Below are positions 34,534-46,400 of a stretch of 64,000 nucleotides of DNA, piece after piece; the first letter of the stretch is position 1, and each line of letters begins with the position of its first letter. The translations under genes were made by a program, and so were the position numbers. The stretch is from contig WRIV01000002.1 of assembly GCA_009782555.1 (NCBI GenBank), positions 145,111 through 209,110 of the forward strand, given 5' to 3'. This DNA comes from Treponema sp. GTDB taxonomy: Bacteria > Spirochaetota > Spirochaetia > Treponematales > Breznakiellaceae. The notes under the pieces are model-generated. The model saw nothing but the letters and a program-made list of their open reading frames with translations. It made no database searches and was not told where the DNA came from.

Positions 34534-36109
34534 CCTGTTCATCGTTAAGGTAGTCGTCGAAACTCATTATCCGATCGACGATCCCCGAAGGTGAACCGGG
34601 AAGAATTTCTACGATGCGGTTTGCAATGGAACTGATAAATTCATGATCATGGGAATTAAAAAGAATCACTCCGGGGAAAGCAATAAGCCCTTCGTTAAGG
34701 GCGGTAATAGCTTCCAGATCCAGGTGGCTTGTGGGTTCATCAAGAATCAGCACATTGGCGCCAGAAAGCATCATCTTAGCAAGAAGGCAACGGACCCGTT
34801 CGCCCCCGGAAAGGACATTCACCGGCTTTAATGCTTCGTCACCGGAAAAAAGCATCCGTCCCAGAAACCCACGGATATAGGTTTCGTCCTCGTCGGGGGA
34901 GTACTGCTTTAACCAGTCGGTGATGGAAAGGTCCGAAGCGAAGAAAGCGGAGTTCTCCTTGGGGAAGTAAGAAAGTCTTGCGGTCTGCCCCCAGTATACG
35001 CCGGGGGGCGGGTTTTCCGCCGATGCCATTTCAAAAAGGGCGGTCTTGGCCAGGTGTTCCGCTCCTACAAAGGCGATTTTTTCCCCCTTATTAACCGTAA
35101 GGGAAAAATCACAGAGTCCCGATTCGCTGTCGGAGATTTTTTCAAAACGCAGCACATTGTTGCCGATTTCCCGGCTGGGTTTGAATCCCACAAAGGGAAA
35201 TTTACGGCTGGTAACGACGATACTGTCCAGATCCAGTTTGTCCAGCATTTTCTTCCGGCTCGTGGCCTGCCGGCTTTTGGCCACATTGCTGGCAAAGCGT
35301 TGAATAAATTCCCGCAGTTCCCGGGCCTTTTCTTCGTTCCGCTTTTGCTGATCCCGAGACTGCTTTTGCAGCATCTGGCTCATCTGGTACCAGAAGTCGT
35401 AGTTTCCCGCATACTGGGTGATTCTGCCGAAGTCGATGTCGCAGATGTGAGTGCACACCGCATTAAGAAAATGCCGGTCGTGGGAAACGACAATCACCGT
35501 ATTGGGAAAATCAATTAGAAAATCTTCCAGCCACGAGATCGATTCCAGGTCCAGGCCGTTGGTGGGCTCGTCCAAGAGGAGAATATCGGGGCTGCCGAAG
35601 AGAGCCTGAGCCAAAAGAATCCGGACCTTTTTTGATTCGTCCAGTTCCTGCATCATCCTGCCGTGATCATCTTCATCAAGTCCAAGGCCGGAAAGAAGCT
35701 GCCCCGCCTGGGCTTCCGCTTCCCAGCCTCCAAGGTCGGCAAAGTCCGCCTCCAGTTCGCTGGCTCTCATGCCGTCCTCTTCGTTAAAATCTTCCTTGGC
35801 GTAAATTGTTTCCCGTTCTTTCTGAATTTGATAGAGCTTGGGGTAACCCATGATCACCGTTTCCAGTGCCGGGTATTGATCAAAGGCAAAGTGATCCTGG
35901 CTAAGTACAGCCAGCCGTTCTCCCTTAGAAACGGCAATTTCTCCCTTGTCATGTTCTGCTTTGCCTGAAAGAATTTTTAAAAAGGTTGACTTCCCCGCTC
36001 CATTGGCGCCAATGATCCCGTAACAGCTGCCGGGAGTAAATTTTAGATTGACCTCTTTAAAAAGTATCCTTTCTCCGAAAGAAAGGCTAAGGTCTGTAAC
36101 GCTTATCAC
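34481..36109 (-). CDS. ABC-F ATPase, YbiT-like
   Basis: 542 residues with two ATP-binding cassettes and no membrane segment. Cassette 1 has Walker A GANGAGKST and LLLDEPTNGLD, but its signature is LDESKKVR in place of LSGG. The linker (about residues 245-310) has the YbiT-type FASNVAKSRQATSR. Cassette 2 has a degenerate Walker A (GAEHLAKT, the last Gly replaced) with an intact LSGGERVR and LILDEPTSHLD. ABC-F proteins act at the ribosome E site. In YbiT itself the first signature is also altered, but the damaged second Walker A is more unusual. Closest by eye to E. coli YbiT from start to end. The last 53 bases overlap the malic-enzyme tail. Confidence 0.88.
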   Translation of the reverse strand: MISVTDLSLSFGERILFKEVNLKFTPGSCYGIIGANGAGKSTFLKILSGKAEHDKGEIAVSKGERLAVLSQDHFAFDQYPALETVIMGYPKLYQIQKERETIYAKEDFNEEDGMRASELEADFADLGGWEAEAQAGQLLSGLGLDEDDHGRMMQELDESKKVRILLAQALFGSPDILLLDEPTNGLDLESISWLEDFLIDFPNTVIVVSHDRHFLNAVCTHICDIDFGRITQYAGNYDFWYQMSQMLQKQSRDQQKRNEEKARELREFIQRFASNVAKSRQATSRKKMLDKLDLDSIVVTSRKFPFVGFKPSREIGNNVLRFEKISDSESGLCDFSLTVNKGEKIAFVGAEHLAKTALFEMASAENPPPGVYWGQTARLSYFPKENSAFFASDLSITDWLKQYSPDEDETYIRGFLGRMLFSGDEALKPVNVLSGGERVRCLLAKMMLSGANVLILDEPTSHLDLEAITALNEGLIAFPGVILFNSHDHEFISSIANRIVEILPGSPSGIVDRIMSFDDYLNDEQVKAIRSGAYHHVQRLQI

Positions 36110-36150
36110 TTTTTCATTATAATAAAAAACAGCCGTTAGAACAAGCGGCG

Positions 36151-37890
36151 CTACCGTCCGGATTCCATGGCATCGATGTCGTCAAGGAGCTGGAGAGTTT
36201 TTTTCAATTGTTTTATCGATTCGTTTAATCCTTCCTGAAAAACCGTACTCCGGCCTGCAAAAAAGAAAAAATTGGAGAGGGTATCGTATTTTTCATCGGC
36301 GTTTTTTTTCAAAATTCCTTCCAGAATTTTGAACATCCCCTCCAGGGCTTCCCGGGTCTCACCGATGATCTGCCCTGCATCATGGGCGGCTTCCTCTACC
36401 ACGATCTGGACTTTTCGGCGCTTTATCGGCAGGGAAGACATATCGTTCTTGGCCTGAACATACCGTTTTCCGTAGTCGCCTTCGGGAGAAATGGCATGGT
36501 CAAAGCGGCTGATAATATCATCCAGTTTTATGAGGTTATTGTAGGACTCCGTAAATTCCGTCCGGTTTTCCCTTCTGATAAATTCGCCATCGATCAAAAT
36601 GGGTCTTAAATATTTGTTGATCTCGCCCATAAAAATAACGGAATAAAAGGTCTGCAAAAATGAAAGGCTGAAATTCCCCCTGACGTTGATCCCCATTGGA
36701 TTTTGAGTGGACCCCATATTATCCAGCATCTTCAAATTTGCTCCCTTGAAAAAATACCGGAGTGAATTTTGTATATCTCTCTGCCGTTTTGTTCTGGTAA
36801 AGGACAAAAAATTTTCTTCCACCCGGAATTTCCAGCGATCACGGTATACCACATACCAATCTTCACCGCCCCCAATATTTTTTGGTGCATAGCCCGGATT
36901 CCGCGTTATGCACCGGAGCAGCCTGGTAAGGGGCACTGCCAGGTTAAAATCCCGAATGGCCTGGAGAGATGTTTCCGCCTTAACCAGGAGCTTCCGCATT
37001 TCGTTATGAACATCAAGATTGGGCTGATCGCTTTTTTCCATAAGGACAAATATAAAAAGGGATTCCAGCAGGCTGATGGGGGGCGGTACTTTTAATGAGC
37101 AGAGGATATTATTCAGCGATGACAGCTGATCCTCCGCCGAAGCGGCGGGGCAGATATTGCCCTGAGAAGAAGAATCATAGATAAAGGTATTGATTAACCG
37201 GTCAAAGAGGAACGACGAAAGCTGCTTAAGGCAGAATAGTGATTTGGCACTGCGATACATTCGTTTCCGCTCTTCTTCGGTTATTCCTGCCAGAGCATCT
37301 TCAAGGGTCTTTACCGCCCTTTGCCGGAGTTCCACTTCATTCATTTCCGGATAACGGGAAGTCAGGACCGCCGGATCCGTATCGGCGGCGATTTGTTTGT
37401 GAATTTCCGGCATTTCCAAGGAACCCAAAAATACCATAAGGCCCCCCTTGTCCTGGTTAAAGCTCAAATCCAGGGCATTATAAAAAAACCGGGAGCCTTC
37501 TTTCAAATTAATCAATTCATCATGGAACTTGGGGAGGAGCATATTCTTTTGGGGATGATAAAAACCAGGGCTTGCATCATCCAAATTCCGGAACATCCGG
37601 TTCATAAGATGGTCTTCAAAAAGTTTTACCGGAGGCTTGGCGTTAAAAAAACTGATGATAAAAAACCAGAACTTGTAGTACCAGGGGAGCATCGGATAAC
37701 TGACATCTGCCATAGGTTCATCTTCATCTTTTAGTTCTTCGTAAAGGATAGAAGAAACCATGCTTGCCTGACTGGTAAGTTTTTCCAGCAGTTGAGCTCG
37801 TTCTTCAATACTTAGTTCCGATACCAGCCGGTTAAAACTCCCGGTTTCTTCCATAGGATCAATAATACGTTCCGCCTTTGTAGAGGTCAA
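36151..37890 (-). CDS. Spirochaetal protein of unknown function (DUF5312-like)
   Basis: 579 residues, no signal peptide, one possible amphipathic or membrane-associated segment near residue 70 (LPWYYKFWFFIISFF). The N-terminus (LVSELSIEERAQLLEKLTSQA) and overall pattern recall a family confined to spirochaetes that I would place with DUF5312. That assignment is from memory and unverified. The chain is mostly helical, with a basic patch (KRRKVQIVVEEAAHDAG) and coiled-coil-like C-terminus. No catalytic motif is visible. It is alone on its strand between ABC-F and tRNA-Gln. Confidence 0.7.
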   Translation of the reverse strand: MTSTKAERIIDPMEETGSFNRLVSELSIEERAQLLEKLTSQASMVSSILYEELKDEDEPMADVSYPMLPWYYKFWFFIISFFNAKPPVKLFEDHLMNRMFRNLDDASPGFYHPQKNMLLPKFHDELINLKEGSRFFYNALDLSFNQDKGGLMVFLGSLEMPEIHKQIAADTDPAVLTSRYPEMNEVELRQRAVKTLEDALAGITEEERKRMYRSAKSLFCLKQLSSFLFDRLINTFIYDSSSQGNICPAASAEDQLSSLNNILCSLKVPPPISLLESLFIFVLMEKSDQPNLDVHNEMRKLLVKAETSLQAIRDFNLAVPLTRLLRCITRNPGYAPKNIGGGEDWYVVYRDRWKFRVEENFLSFTRTKRQRDIQNSLRYFFKGANLKMLDNMGSTQNPMGINVRGNFSLSFLQTFYSVIFMGEINKYLRPILIDGEFIRRENRTEFTESYNNLIKLDDIISRFDHAISPEGDYGKRYVQAKNDMSSLPIKRRKVQIVVEEAAHDAGQIIGETREALEGMFKILEGILKKNADEKYDTLSNFFFFAGRSTVFQEGLNESIKQLKKTLQLLDDIDAMESGR

Positions 37891-37918
37891 CGGTTTTTTT
37901 TACAATAAAAGACCTGGA

Positions 37919-37947
37919 TTGACATTTCCTTCCTCCCAGGATAACTT
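37919..37947 (+). promoter_or_regulatory. Sigma-70-type promoter of tRNA-Gln
   Basis: A perfect TTGACA at 37919-37924, a 17-base spacer and TAACTT at 37942-37947, about 12 bases before the tRNA. Confidence 0.75.
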
Positions 37948-37958
37948 AAAAACAGCTC

Positions 37959-38029
37959 TCCCCGGTTGTGTAATGGTAGCACGGCAGACTCTGGATCTGC
38001 TTGTGGGGGTTCAAATCCTCCCTGGGGAA
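37959..38029 (+). tRNA. tRNA-Gln (anticodon CUG)
   Basis: Acceptor TCCCCGG with CTGGGGA (one G-U), D arm GTG...CAC, anticodon stem GCAGA/TCTGC with loop CTCTGGA, variable loop TTGT, T stem GGGGG/CCTCC with loop TTCAAAT. Anticodon CTG at 37991-37993. CCA is not encoded. Confidence 0.94.
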
Positions 38030-38069
38030 AAATGCTATTTCCTTATTCCATAAGGAAATAGCATTTTTC
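38028..38069 (+). terminator. Rho-independent terminator after tRNA-Gln
   Basis: A perfect 19-bp inverted repeat at 38028-38046 and 38050-38068 with a three-base loop. The left arm starts AAAAATGCTATTTCC and the right arm ends GCATTTTT, so it could also act in reverse. Confidence 0.88.
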
Positions 38070-38183
38070 AAGTATTTCCTAAAATACCACCTAAAGGAAA
38101 AAAATCAACCGATTTGAAGGTATTGGATTATTTTGGTTATTGCCGGCCTTGGTGAACACCTGCTCCTGAATATCACGGGATAA

Positions 38184-40019
<1,836 letters not shown>

Positions 40020-40050
40020 ACCTCCATCCGGTAAATTTTCTGCTGCACAT

Positions 40051-40073
40051 ACCCCGCTTCGGCGGGGTTTTTT
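40051..40073 (+). terminator. Rho-independent terminator of groL
   Basis: ACCCCGC, loop TTCG, GCGGGGT followed by a T run. Confidence 0.92.
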
Positions 40074-40097
40074 CTTTGTTCAGCAACGTTGTGGTTA

Positions 40098-40126
40098 TTG
40101 CTGATTTTTTCTATAGGTTGTATACT
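40098..40126 (+). promoter_or_regulatory. Promoter of the hydrogenase-kinase operon
   Basis: TTGCTG at 40098-40103, a 17-base spacer and TATACT at 40121-40126. The -10 is embedded in the first of two direct repeats (see 40119-40150). Confidence 0.65.
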
Positions 40127-40150
40127 GGTTATATCCCGGCTGTATACCGG
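40119..40150 (+). promoter_or_regulatory. Possible operator: direct repeats TGTATACTGG / TGTATACCGG
   Basis: Two near-identical 10-mers at 40119-40128 and 40141-40150, 22 bases apart start to start, so on the same face of the helix. Each contains the palindrome GTATAC. The first covers the -10 box and the second lies just after the likely transcription start, a repressor-like layout. Confidence 0.4.
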
Positions 40151-40158
40151 CATTATTT

Positions 40159-43100
40159 ATGAAAGAAAAAAAAGAAATTAAAGAAATAATCAAAACAAAA
40201 CAGGAATTATGTACGGGCTGTAACAGATGTGTAAGAGAATGCCCGATGGAAATGGCGAATATTACCTGCCATGACTTTGATGGCAGCATCAAAGTAAAAG
40301 TGGACCATACAAAGTGCATTGCCTGCGGCAGATGTCTTTCCGCATGCAAGCATAACGCAAGGTATTACCATGATGATACCGAATCTTTCTTTAATGATTT
40401 GCCGAAGGGAATTCCCATATCGCTTATTGTTGCACCCTCTATTAGAACAAATATACCAGCCTATAAACGATTATTTACCTATCTGAAAAAACTTGGCGTC
40501 AGACATATCTATGACGTATCGTTGGGGGCCGATATCTGCATCTGGGCCCATGTCAGATATATTGAGCAGGGCGGTTCCGCCCCCCTGATAACACAGCCAT
40601 GCCCCGCAATTGTTACATACTGCGAATTGTACCGGCCTGATTTACTCCCAAGCCTGTCCCCGATACAGGGCCCGATGGCCTGCGCTTCCATTTATATGAA
40701 AGAATACAAGGGCATAAATGACAGGATTGCAGCGCTTTCCCCCTGTGTTGCCAAAGCAAATGAGTTTGAGGACACAGGATTGGCTCAATACAATGTTACC
40801 TTTGCCCAGATGATTGAATATCTGGAAAAAAATAATATTGAACTTCCATCTGAAAAAACCGGGTTTGACCATATCGAGGGCGGCTTAGGTTCTCTGTTTC
40901 CCATGCCTGGTGGACTAAAAGAAAACATCGAATTTTTTATGGGCAAAAAAATTCACATATCCAAAGCAGAGGGGTTTAATGTTTACACAAAATTGAACGC
41001 CTATGCAGAAACCCCCGCGGAATTGCTGCCCGAAGTATTTGACGTGTTAAATTGTATCGAAGGCTGCAACATTGGCCCCGCCTGCTCGCACAGGAGAAAT
41101 GTATTCGAAATTGACAAGACAATGAAAAACAACAGAAAAAACGTGACAGAAAACCATACAAGAGAACATTTTGAAGCGGTATACAAAGCATATGATGAAA
41201 CCTTCGATATCTCACGGTTTATGAGGAAATACCAGCCGGCCCATATACCGTTTCCGAAGATAACCGATGAGGATATTCAGAATGCCTTTTCGCTTCTTGG
41301 CAAGGATGATCATGTCCGTCAAAGCATTAATTGCGGCGCCTGTGGTTCCGATTCGTGCTACAACATGGCAAGAAAAATAGCCCTCGGAGTAAATATTCCG
41401 TCGAACTGCATTGTAAAGACCATGGAAAATGCCAAAGAGGAACATACATTAAACCTGAGTATGCTGGAACAATTTGAAACGGTATGGAAAAATGTTGAAA
41501 GCAGCATTATCGTTATAGATGCAGAAACTCTTATTGTTCTGGATGTCAATCCGGCGGCGGCCCGTTTGTTTGGCGCCTCAAAAGAAGATATGACCGGGAA
41601 ACAGTGCCAAAATGTTTTTTGCCCGGCGAAGCAATGCCAGTGTCTGTTTAGGACCCAGGATCAGCCCATGGATCGCTGCAAAAGGGAATTTGTAAAATCA
41701 GACGGTACCATCATTCCGATTGTAAAATCGGTGTCAAAAATTCATTATAACGGCCGTCCGGCATTATTGGAGAGTTTTAGCGATATATCATACCTAAAAA
41801 AAGCAGAAGAACAAAAACATATGCTGGAAATAGCCGAGCAGGCAAACAAGGCAAAATCCGCATTTTTGGCTAACATGAGTCACGAGATACGGACTCCAAT
41901 GAACGCCATCATCGGCATGACCTCCATTGGAATGTCTACCGCCGATACGGATCGAAAAAATTACTGTTTCAACAGAATTGATGACGCATCAAAGCACCTT
42001 CTCGGCATAATCAACGACATTTTGGATATGTCCAAGATTGAAGCGGGAAAACTGGAACTCTCACCGGCAGAATTCAATTTCGAGAAAATGCTGCAGCGGG
42101 TTGTGAATGTCAACAACGTTCGAATAAGCGAAAAAAATCAAAAATTTACGGTACACATTGACAAAGCTATTCCCAAAACCCTGTTTGGCGATGAACAACG
42201 GCTGGCACAGGTTATTACAAACCTGGTCGGAAATGCAGTCAAATTTACGCCCGAAAAAGGTTCTATCAGCATTAACACACAATTTTTGGGGGAAGAAAAC
42301 GGTCTTTGCACCATACAGTTTTCCGTCACTGACTCGGGAATCGGCATAAGCGACGACCAACAGAAACGGCTGTTCCAGTCCTTCCAGCAGGCAGAGAGCA
42401 GCACAGCGAGACGGTTCGGCGGCACGGGGCTGGGACTTGCAATTTCCAAAAGTATTGTGGACATGATGGGCGGCAGGATTTGGATTGAGTCCGAGCTAGG
42501 AAAGGGCGCTACCTTTGCTTTTACCATTCAGGCAAAACGAATGGAGGAAAAACAAAAAAAACTTCCGGACTTAAGCAGCATTCGCATCCTGGCGGTAGAT
42601 GATGATCCTGCCATATTGGAATATTTAAGCGAAATTATGCAGGGTTTTGGAGGATCCTGCGCTACCGCTTCCACCGGCGAAGAAGCGCTTCAGCTTATTG
42701 AACAAAACGGCCTTTATGATATTTATTTTGTGGACTGGAGACTGCCGGGCATCGACGGCATGGAATTAACAGAAGCGCTCAAGGCAAAAAAGAAAAATTC
42801 CGGCAAAGGTTCTGTAGTTATGATGTCATCCGCTGAATGGAGCTTAATTGAAAAAGATGCAACAAAGGCAGGGGTTGACAAATTCCTGTTCAAGCCCTTT
42901 TTTCCATCCAATATAGCGGATATCATTTGCGAATGTATTGGCGTGGATTACCAACAAACGGAAGATGAACATCAGAATATTTTCAACTTCGAGGGGTACA
43001 GCGTTCTTCTTGCCGAAGATATTGAGATCAACCGAGAAATTGTGCAGACACTGCTTGAACCGATGAATCTGACCATAGATTGTGCGGAAAACGGATCGGA

Positions 43101-43422
43101 AGCTGTGCGTTTGTTCACTGAATACCCGGAAAAATATGATATGATTTTTATGGATGTGCAGATGCCCGAAATGGACGGCTACGAAGCGGCCCGGCGCATC
43201 CGTGCTTTTGAAGCAGAACATTCCGTTCAATTATCGGAACGCCCGAAGGGCGTTCCGATAATTGCCATGACAGCAAACGTATTCCGCGAAGATATTCAAA
43301 AATGTCTCGAAGCCGGCATGAACAACCATGTTGGGAAACCCCTTAATTTTGAAGATGTTTTGGATAAGTTACGCACCTATTTACCCCACACCGGGACCAT
43401 GAGACAAGAGGCAAAAAAATGA
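40159..43422 (+). CDS. Sensory FeFe-hydrogenase fused to PAS, histidine kinase and two receiver domains
   Basis: 1087 residues, no membrane segment. Order: 2[4Fe-4S] ferredoxin domain (Cys18-21-24-28 and Cys53-56-59-63); FeFe-hydrogenase catalytic-type domain with all three H-cluster Cys motifs in sensory form (TQPCP Cys148, LSPCVAK Cys196, NCIEGC Cys299/303 with Cys309 after it); a further Fe-S domain (INCGACGSDSC, Cys392 onward); PAS about 430-545; HisKA with His575 (MSHEIRTPMNAI); HATPase (GNAVKF, DSGIGI, GGTGLGLAIS); receiver 1 with Asp859; receiver 2 with Asp999. The altered L1 and L3 motifs match the putative H2-sensing group, not catalytic hydrogenases. Likely a cytoplasmic H2 or redox sensor that signals by phosphorelay. 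The stop overlaps the next kinase start by four bases (ATGA). No Hpt domain is present. Confidence 0.93.
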   Translation: MKEKKEIKEIIKTKQELCTGCNRCVRECPMEMANITCHDFDGSIKVKVDHTKCIACGRCLSACKHNARYYHDDTESFFNDLPKGIPISLIVAPSIRTNIPAYKRLFTYLKKLGVRHIYDVSLGADICIWAHVRYIEQGGSAPLITQPCPAIVTYCELYRPDLLPSLSPIQGPMACASIYMKEYKGINDRIAALSPCVAKANEFEDTGLAQYNVTFAQMIEYLEKNNIELPSEKTGFDHIEGGLGSLFPMPGGLKENIEFFMGKKIHISKAEGFNVYTKLNAYAETPAELLPEVFDVLNCIEGCNIGPACSHRRNVFEIDKTMKNNRKNVTENHTREHFEAVYKAYDETFDISRFMRKYQPAHIPFPKITDEDIQNAFSLLGKDDHVRQSINCGACGSDSCYNMARKIALGVNIPSNCIVKTMENAKEEHTLNLSMLEQFETVWKNVESSIIVIDAETLIVLDVNPAAARLFGASKEDMTGKQCQNVFCPAKQCQCLFRTQDQPMDRCKREFVKSDGTIIPIVKSVSKIHYNGRPALLESFSDISYLKKAEEQKHMLEIAEQANKAKSAFLANMSHEIRTPMNAIIGMTSIGMSTADTDRKNYCFNRIDDASKHLLGIINDILDMSKIEAGKLELSPAEFNFEKMLQRVVNVNNVRISEKNQKFTVHIDKAIPKTLFGDEQRLAQVITNLVGNAVKFTPEKGSISINTQFLGEENGLCTIQFSVTDSGIGISDDQQKRLFQSFQQAESSTARRFGGTGLGLAISKSIVDMMGGRIWIESELGKGATFAFTIQAKRMEEKQKKLPDLSSIRILAVDDDPAILEYLSEIMQGFGGSCATASTGEEALQLIEQNGLYDIYFVDWRLPGIDGMELTEALKAKKKNSGKGSVVMMSSAEWSLIEKDATKAGVDKFLFKPFFPSNIADIICECIGVDYQQTEDEHQNIFNFEGYSVLLAEDIEINREIVQTLLEPMNLTIDCAENGSEAVRLFTEYPEKYDMIFMDVQMPEMDGYEAARRIRAFEAEHSVQLSERPKGVPIIAMTANVFREDIQKCLEAGMNNHVGKPLNFEDVLDKLRTYLPHTGTMRQEAKK

Positions 43423-46400
43423 AACAGGTCTTTGATAATTCAAGGGGATTAGGCCGGTTATTGAACCGGATGAATTTAAAACTGCGCCCCAAACTGATCC
43501 TTATTTTTCTTGTCGTCATGATTATCCCAATTATTCTGCTTACGGTTATCGCATGGAATCAGATCGCTTCGCTGGGCAATTTGCTGCGCGATATTGCAGT
43601 CAGTGACTCCTCAAATGCCCTGAATGACATGGCCACCGAAAATATCGAACGGATGACCACCGATACGGCGGCGGCAGTGGCGGATTTTCTCTATCAACGG
43701 GATGCGGATATCCTTTTACTTGCCGGCATGACACCTTCTGATGGGACATACCGCGTTTTCTCCGAAAATAGGCGCAGCAAAGTGACACTTATTGGTGAAT
43801 GGATAATCGCCGGAGACGGCATGTCATGGATACCTACAAATCCCTATATCTATGACGGACCGGGAGGAAAAACCACAAACGAAGAAAACAACCGGAATAA
43901 CGCTTTCCATTACAGGGCTCCGGATTTTTTTCCCCATGACGATATACCCCTGTATGACGAAGTCGCTTTTATCGATATAAACGGGAATGAAATCTATAAA
44001 TATGTAACACCGTATTCGCCAAAAAAGAATTACCCGATGAATCCCGGCAAACACAATATATCCGACAAGGCAAACACCTATGTCAGGGCCGAAAATTATT
44101 TTGAAGAATTGCAAAAGCTCAAACCCGGCGAGATTTATGTGTCCGATGTTATCGGCGCTTATGTGGGCACCAATTACATCGGCATGTACACTCCAGATGT
44201 ACTGCAGCATAATGTTCCCGCGGCACATCCTAATGCAGATGCGTTGAACGAAACAGGAAAATTAACGCAGAAAAATTTTTTGGAAGAAGCAAAAAAGCAT
44301 GCCTATGCGGGAATGGAAAATCCCCACGGCCGGCGCTTTGAGGGCATCGTCCGCTGGGCAGCCCCGGTAACAGACAGGGACGGCAAAATTAACGGGTATG
44401 TAACATTTGCCCTAAACCACGATCACATTATGGAGTTCGTGGATCATATTACTCCAATGAATGAACGGTATACCGAATTGCCCAGCGCTTTCGAAGGCAA
44501 TTATGCTTTTATATGGGATTACCAATGCCGCAGCATATGCCATCCCAGACATCATTCGATTGTTGGTTACGATCCGGAAACAGGTGATCCAGAAGTTCCC
44601 TGGCTGGAGGACAAAATTTACGAGGCATGGCAAAACAGCGGCACGGCAAAATGGACGGATTATATTGTAAGCTGGCCCAAATTTGACCAGCAATCGCGGG
44701 AAAAAAAACCTGCCCCGGAGCTTACCAAAGCCGGACTTGTCGGGCTTGACGGACGGTACCTCAACAATGCTCCGCAGTGTACGGGCTGGATGGATCTAAC
44801 CTTCAGCGGCGGATCGGGTTCATTTTATATACTCTGGAGCGGCATCGAAAAACTGACAACCGCCGGTGCTATCCCCTATTACACCGGGCAATACGCCCCA
44901 TCGGAGGCCAATAATTATTCCAAGCGCGGTTTTGGCATTGTCACTATTGGAGCAGGCCTTGATGACTTCAACCGTCCTGCCCACAATACACAGAAAAAAC
45001 TTACAGCCGCTATCAGCGACAATATGCTGAACAATACATTACAGCTCATTGCCACAAGCTTATTTTTATTCGCCATGGTTGTTATGATTGCCATCCTCCT
45101 GTCGTCCTATCTAACAGACAATATTAGGATCCTGATAAACGGCATATCGCGGTTCCGTTCGGGAGAAAGGCAATTCCGCCTTAATTCAAACATAAAAGAT
45201 GAATTCGGCACCCTGGCCTCATCATTTGATGAAATGGCCGACAGTATTGTGGACAGTGTCAATGAACCGCTTTCCATTATTGACATGAATCATAAGGTCA
45301 TTTACATGAACGACTATGCCCTGAAGGTTCTAGACAAGACACAGGATGAAGTGATTGGCACCTCTTACGGCGATACAAGCCTTTATCCTCCAGGTTCAAA
45401 ATACTGCCCGATTACCGCTCTGCGTGAAAACCGGGAAGCGGAAGTACTCTATCACGAGGGCCGCGGCCATTTCTTTAAGGGCATTGCACATTACCTCTTA
45501 AACAAAGACGGCAGCAAAATTGGATACATTATTGTGAGCAACGATGTTACGGAAATAGAGAACTCCAGACAAAAAGCTGAAGAGGCAAGCCGGGCAAAAA
45601 CCAATTTTCTCTCCAATATGAGCCACGAAATGCGCACCCCCATGAACGCAATCATTGGTATGACTTCAATCGGCAAAGCAGCGCCGGATATAGAAAAAAA
45701 AGACTATTCATTCAGAAAAATAGAGGATGCATCAACGCATTTGCTGGGGGTAATTAACGATATCCTTGACATGTCAAAGATTGAAGCCAACAAATTCGCT
45801 TTGTCGATCACGGAATTTGTTTTCGAGAAAATGATCCAGCGGGTAGTTGATGTAATAAATTTCCGGGTGGATGAAAAACACCAAAAACTGACGGTTCACA
45901 TTGATCCCGCCATACCGCATACGTTAACGGGCGATGAACAGCGCTTTGCACAGGTTATTACAAATCTGCTTACCAATGCAGTAAAATTCACGGCAGAGGA
46001 AGGCACCATACATTTGGAAGCAAAACTTTCATCCGGAAAAAACGGCATATGCACAATTTTAATTTCTATCAGTGATACCGGCATTGGCATAAGCTACGAA
46101 CAGCAAAACCGGCTCTTCAATCCCTTTGAACAGGCGGAAGCCAGCACTTCGCGCAAATACGGCGGAACCGGACTGGGACTGGTTATATCAAAAAATATCA
46201 TCGAAATGATGAATGGCAGTATATGGGTTAAATCGGAGATTGGAAAAGGATCAACCTTCTCGTTTACCGTAAACATAGCCTGCGGCAAGGATGAACACAA
46301 GAGACTTCTAAGTCCTGAGTTGAATTTGGATAACACGCATATTCTTGCCGTAGATGACGATCCGGATATTCTTTCCTTTTTTAAGGAAACTGCAAAACAA

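Noticed and set aside
40159..41420. First third of the sensor kinase considered as a catalytic FeFe hydrogenase
   Set aside because: L1 reads TQPCP in place of TSCCP and L3 lacks the GGGxP ending. These are sensory-group variants and the domain is fused to a kinase.
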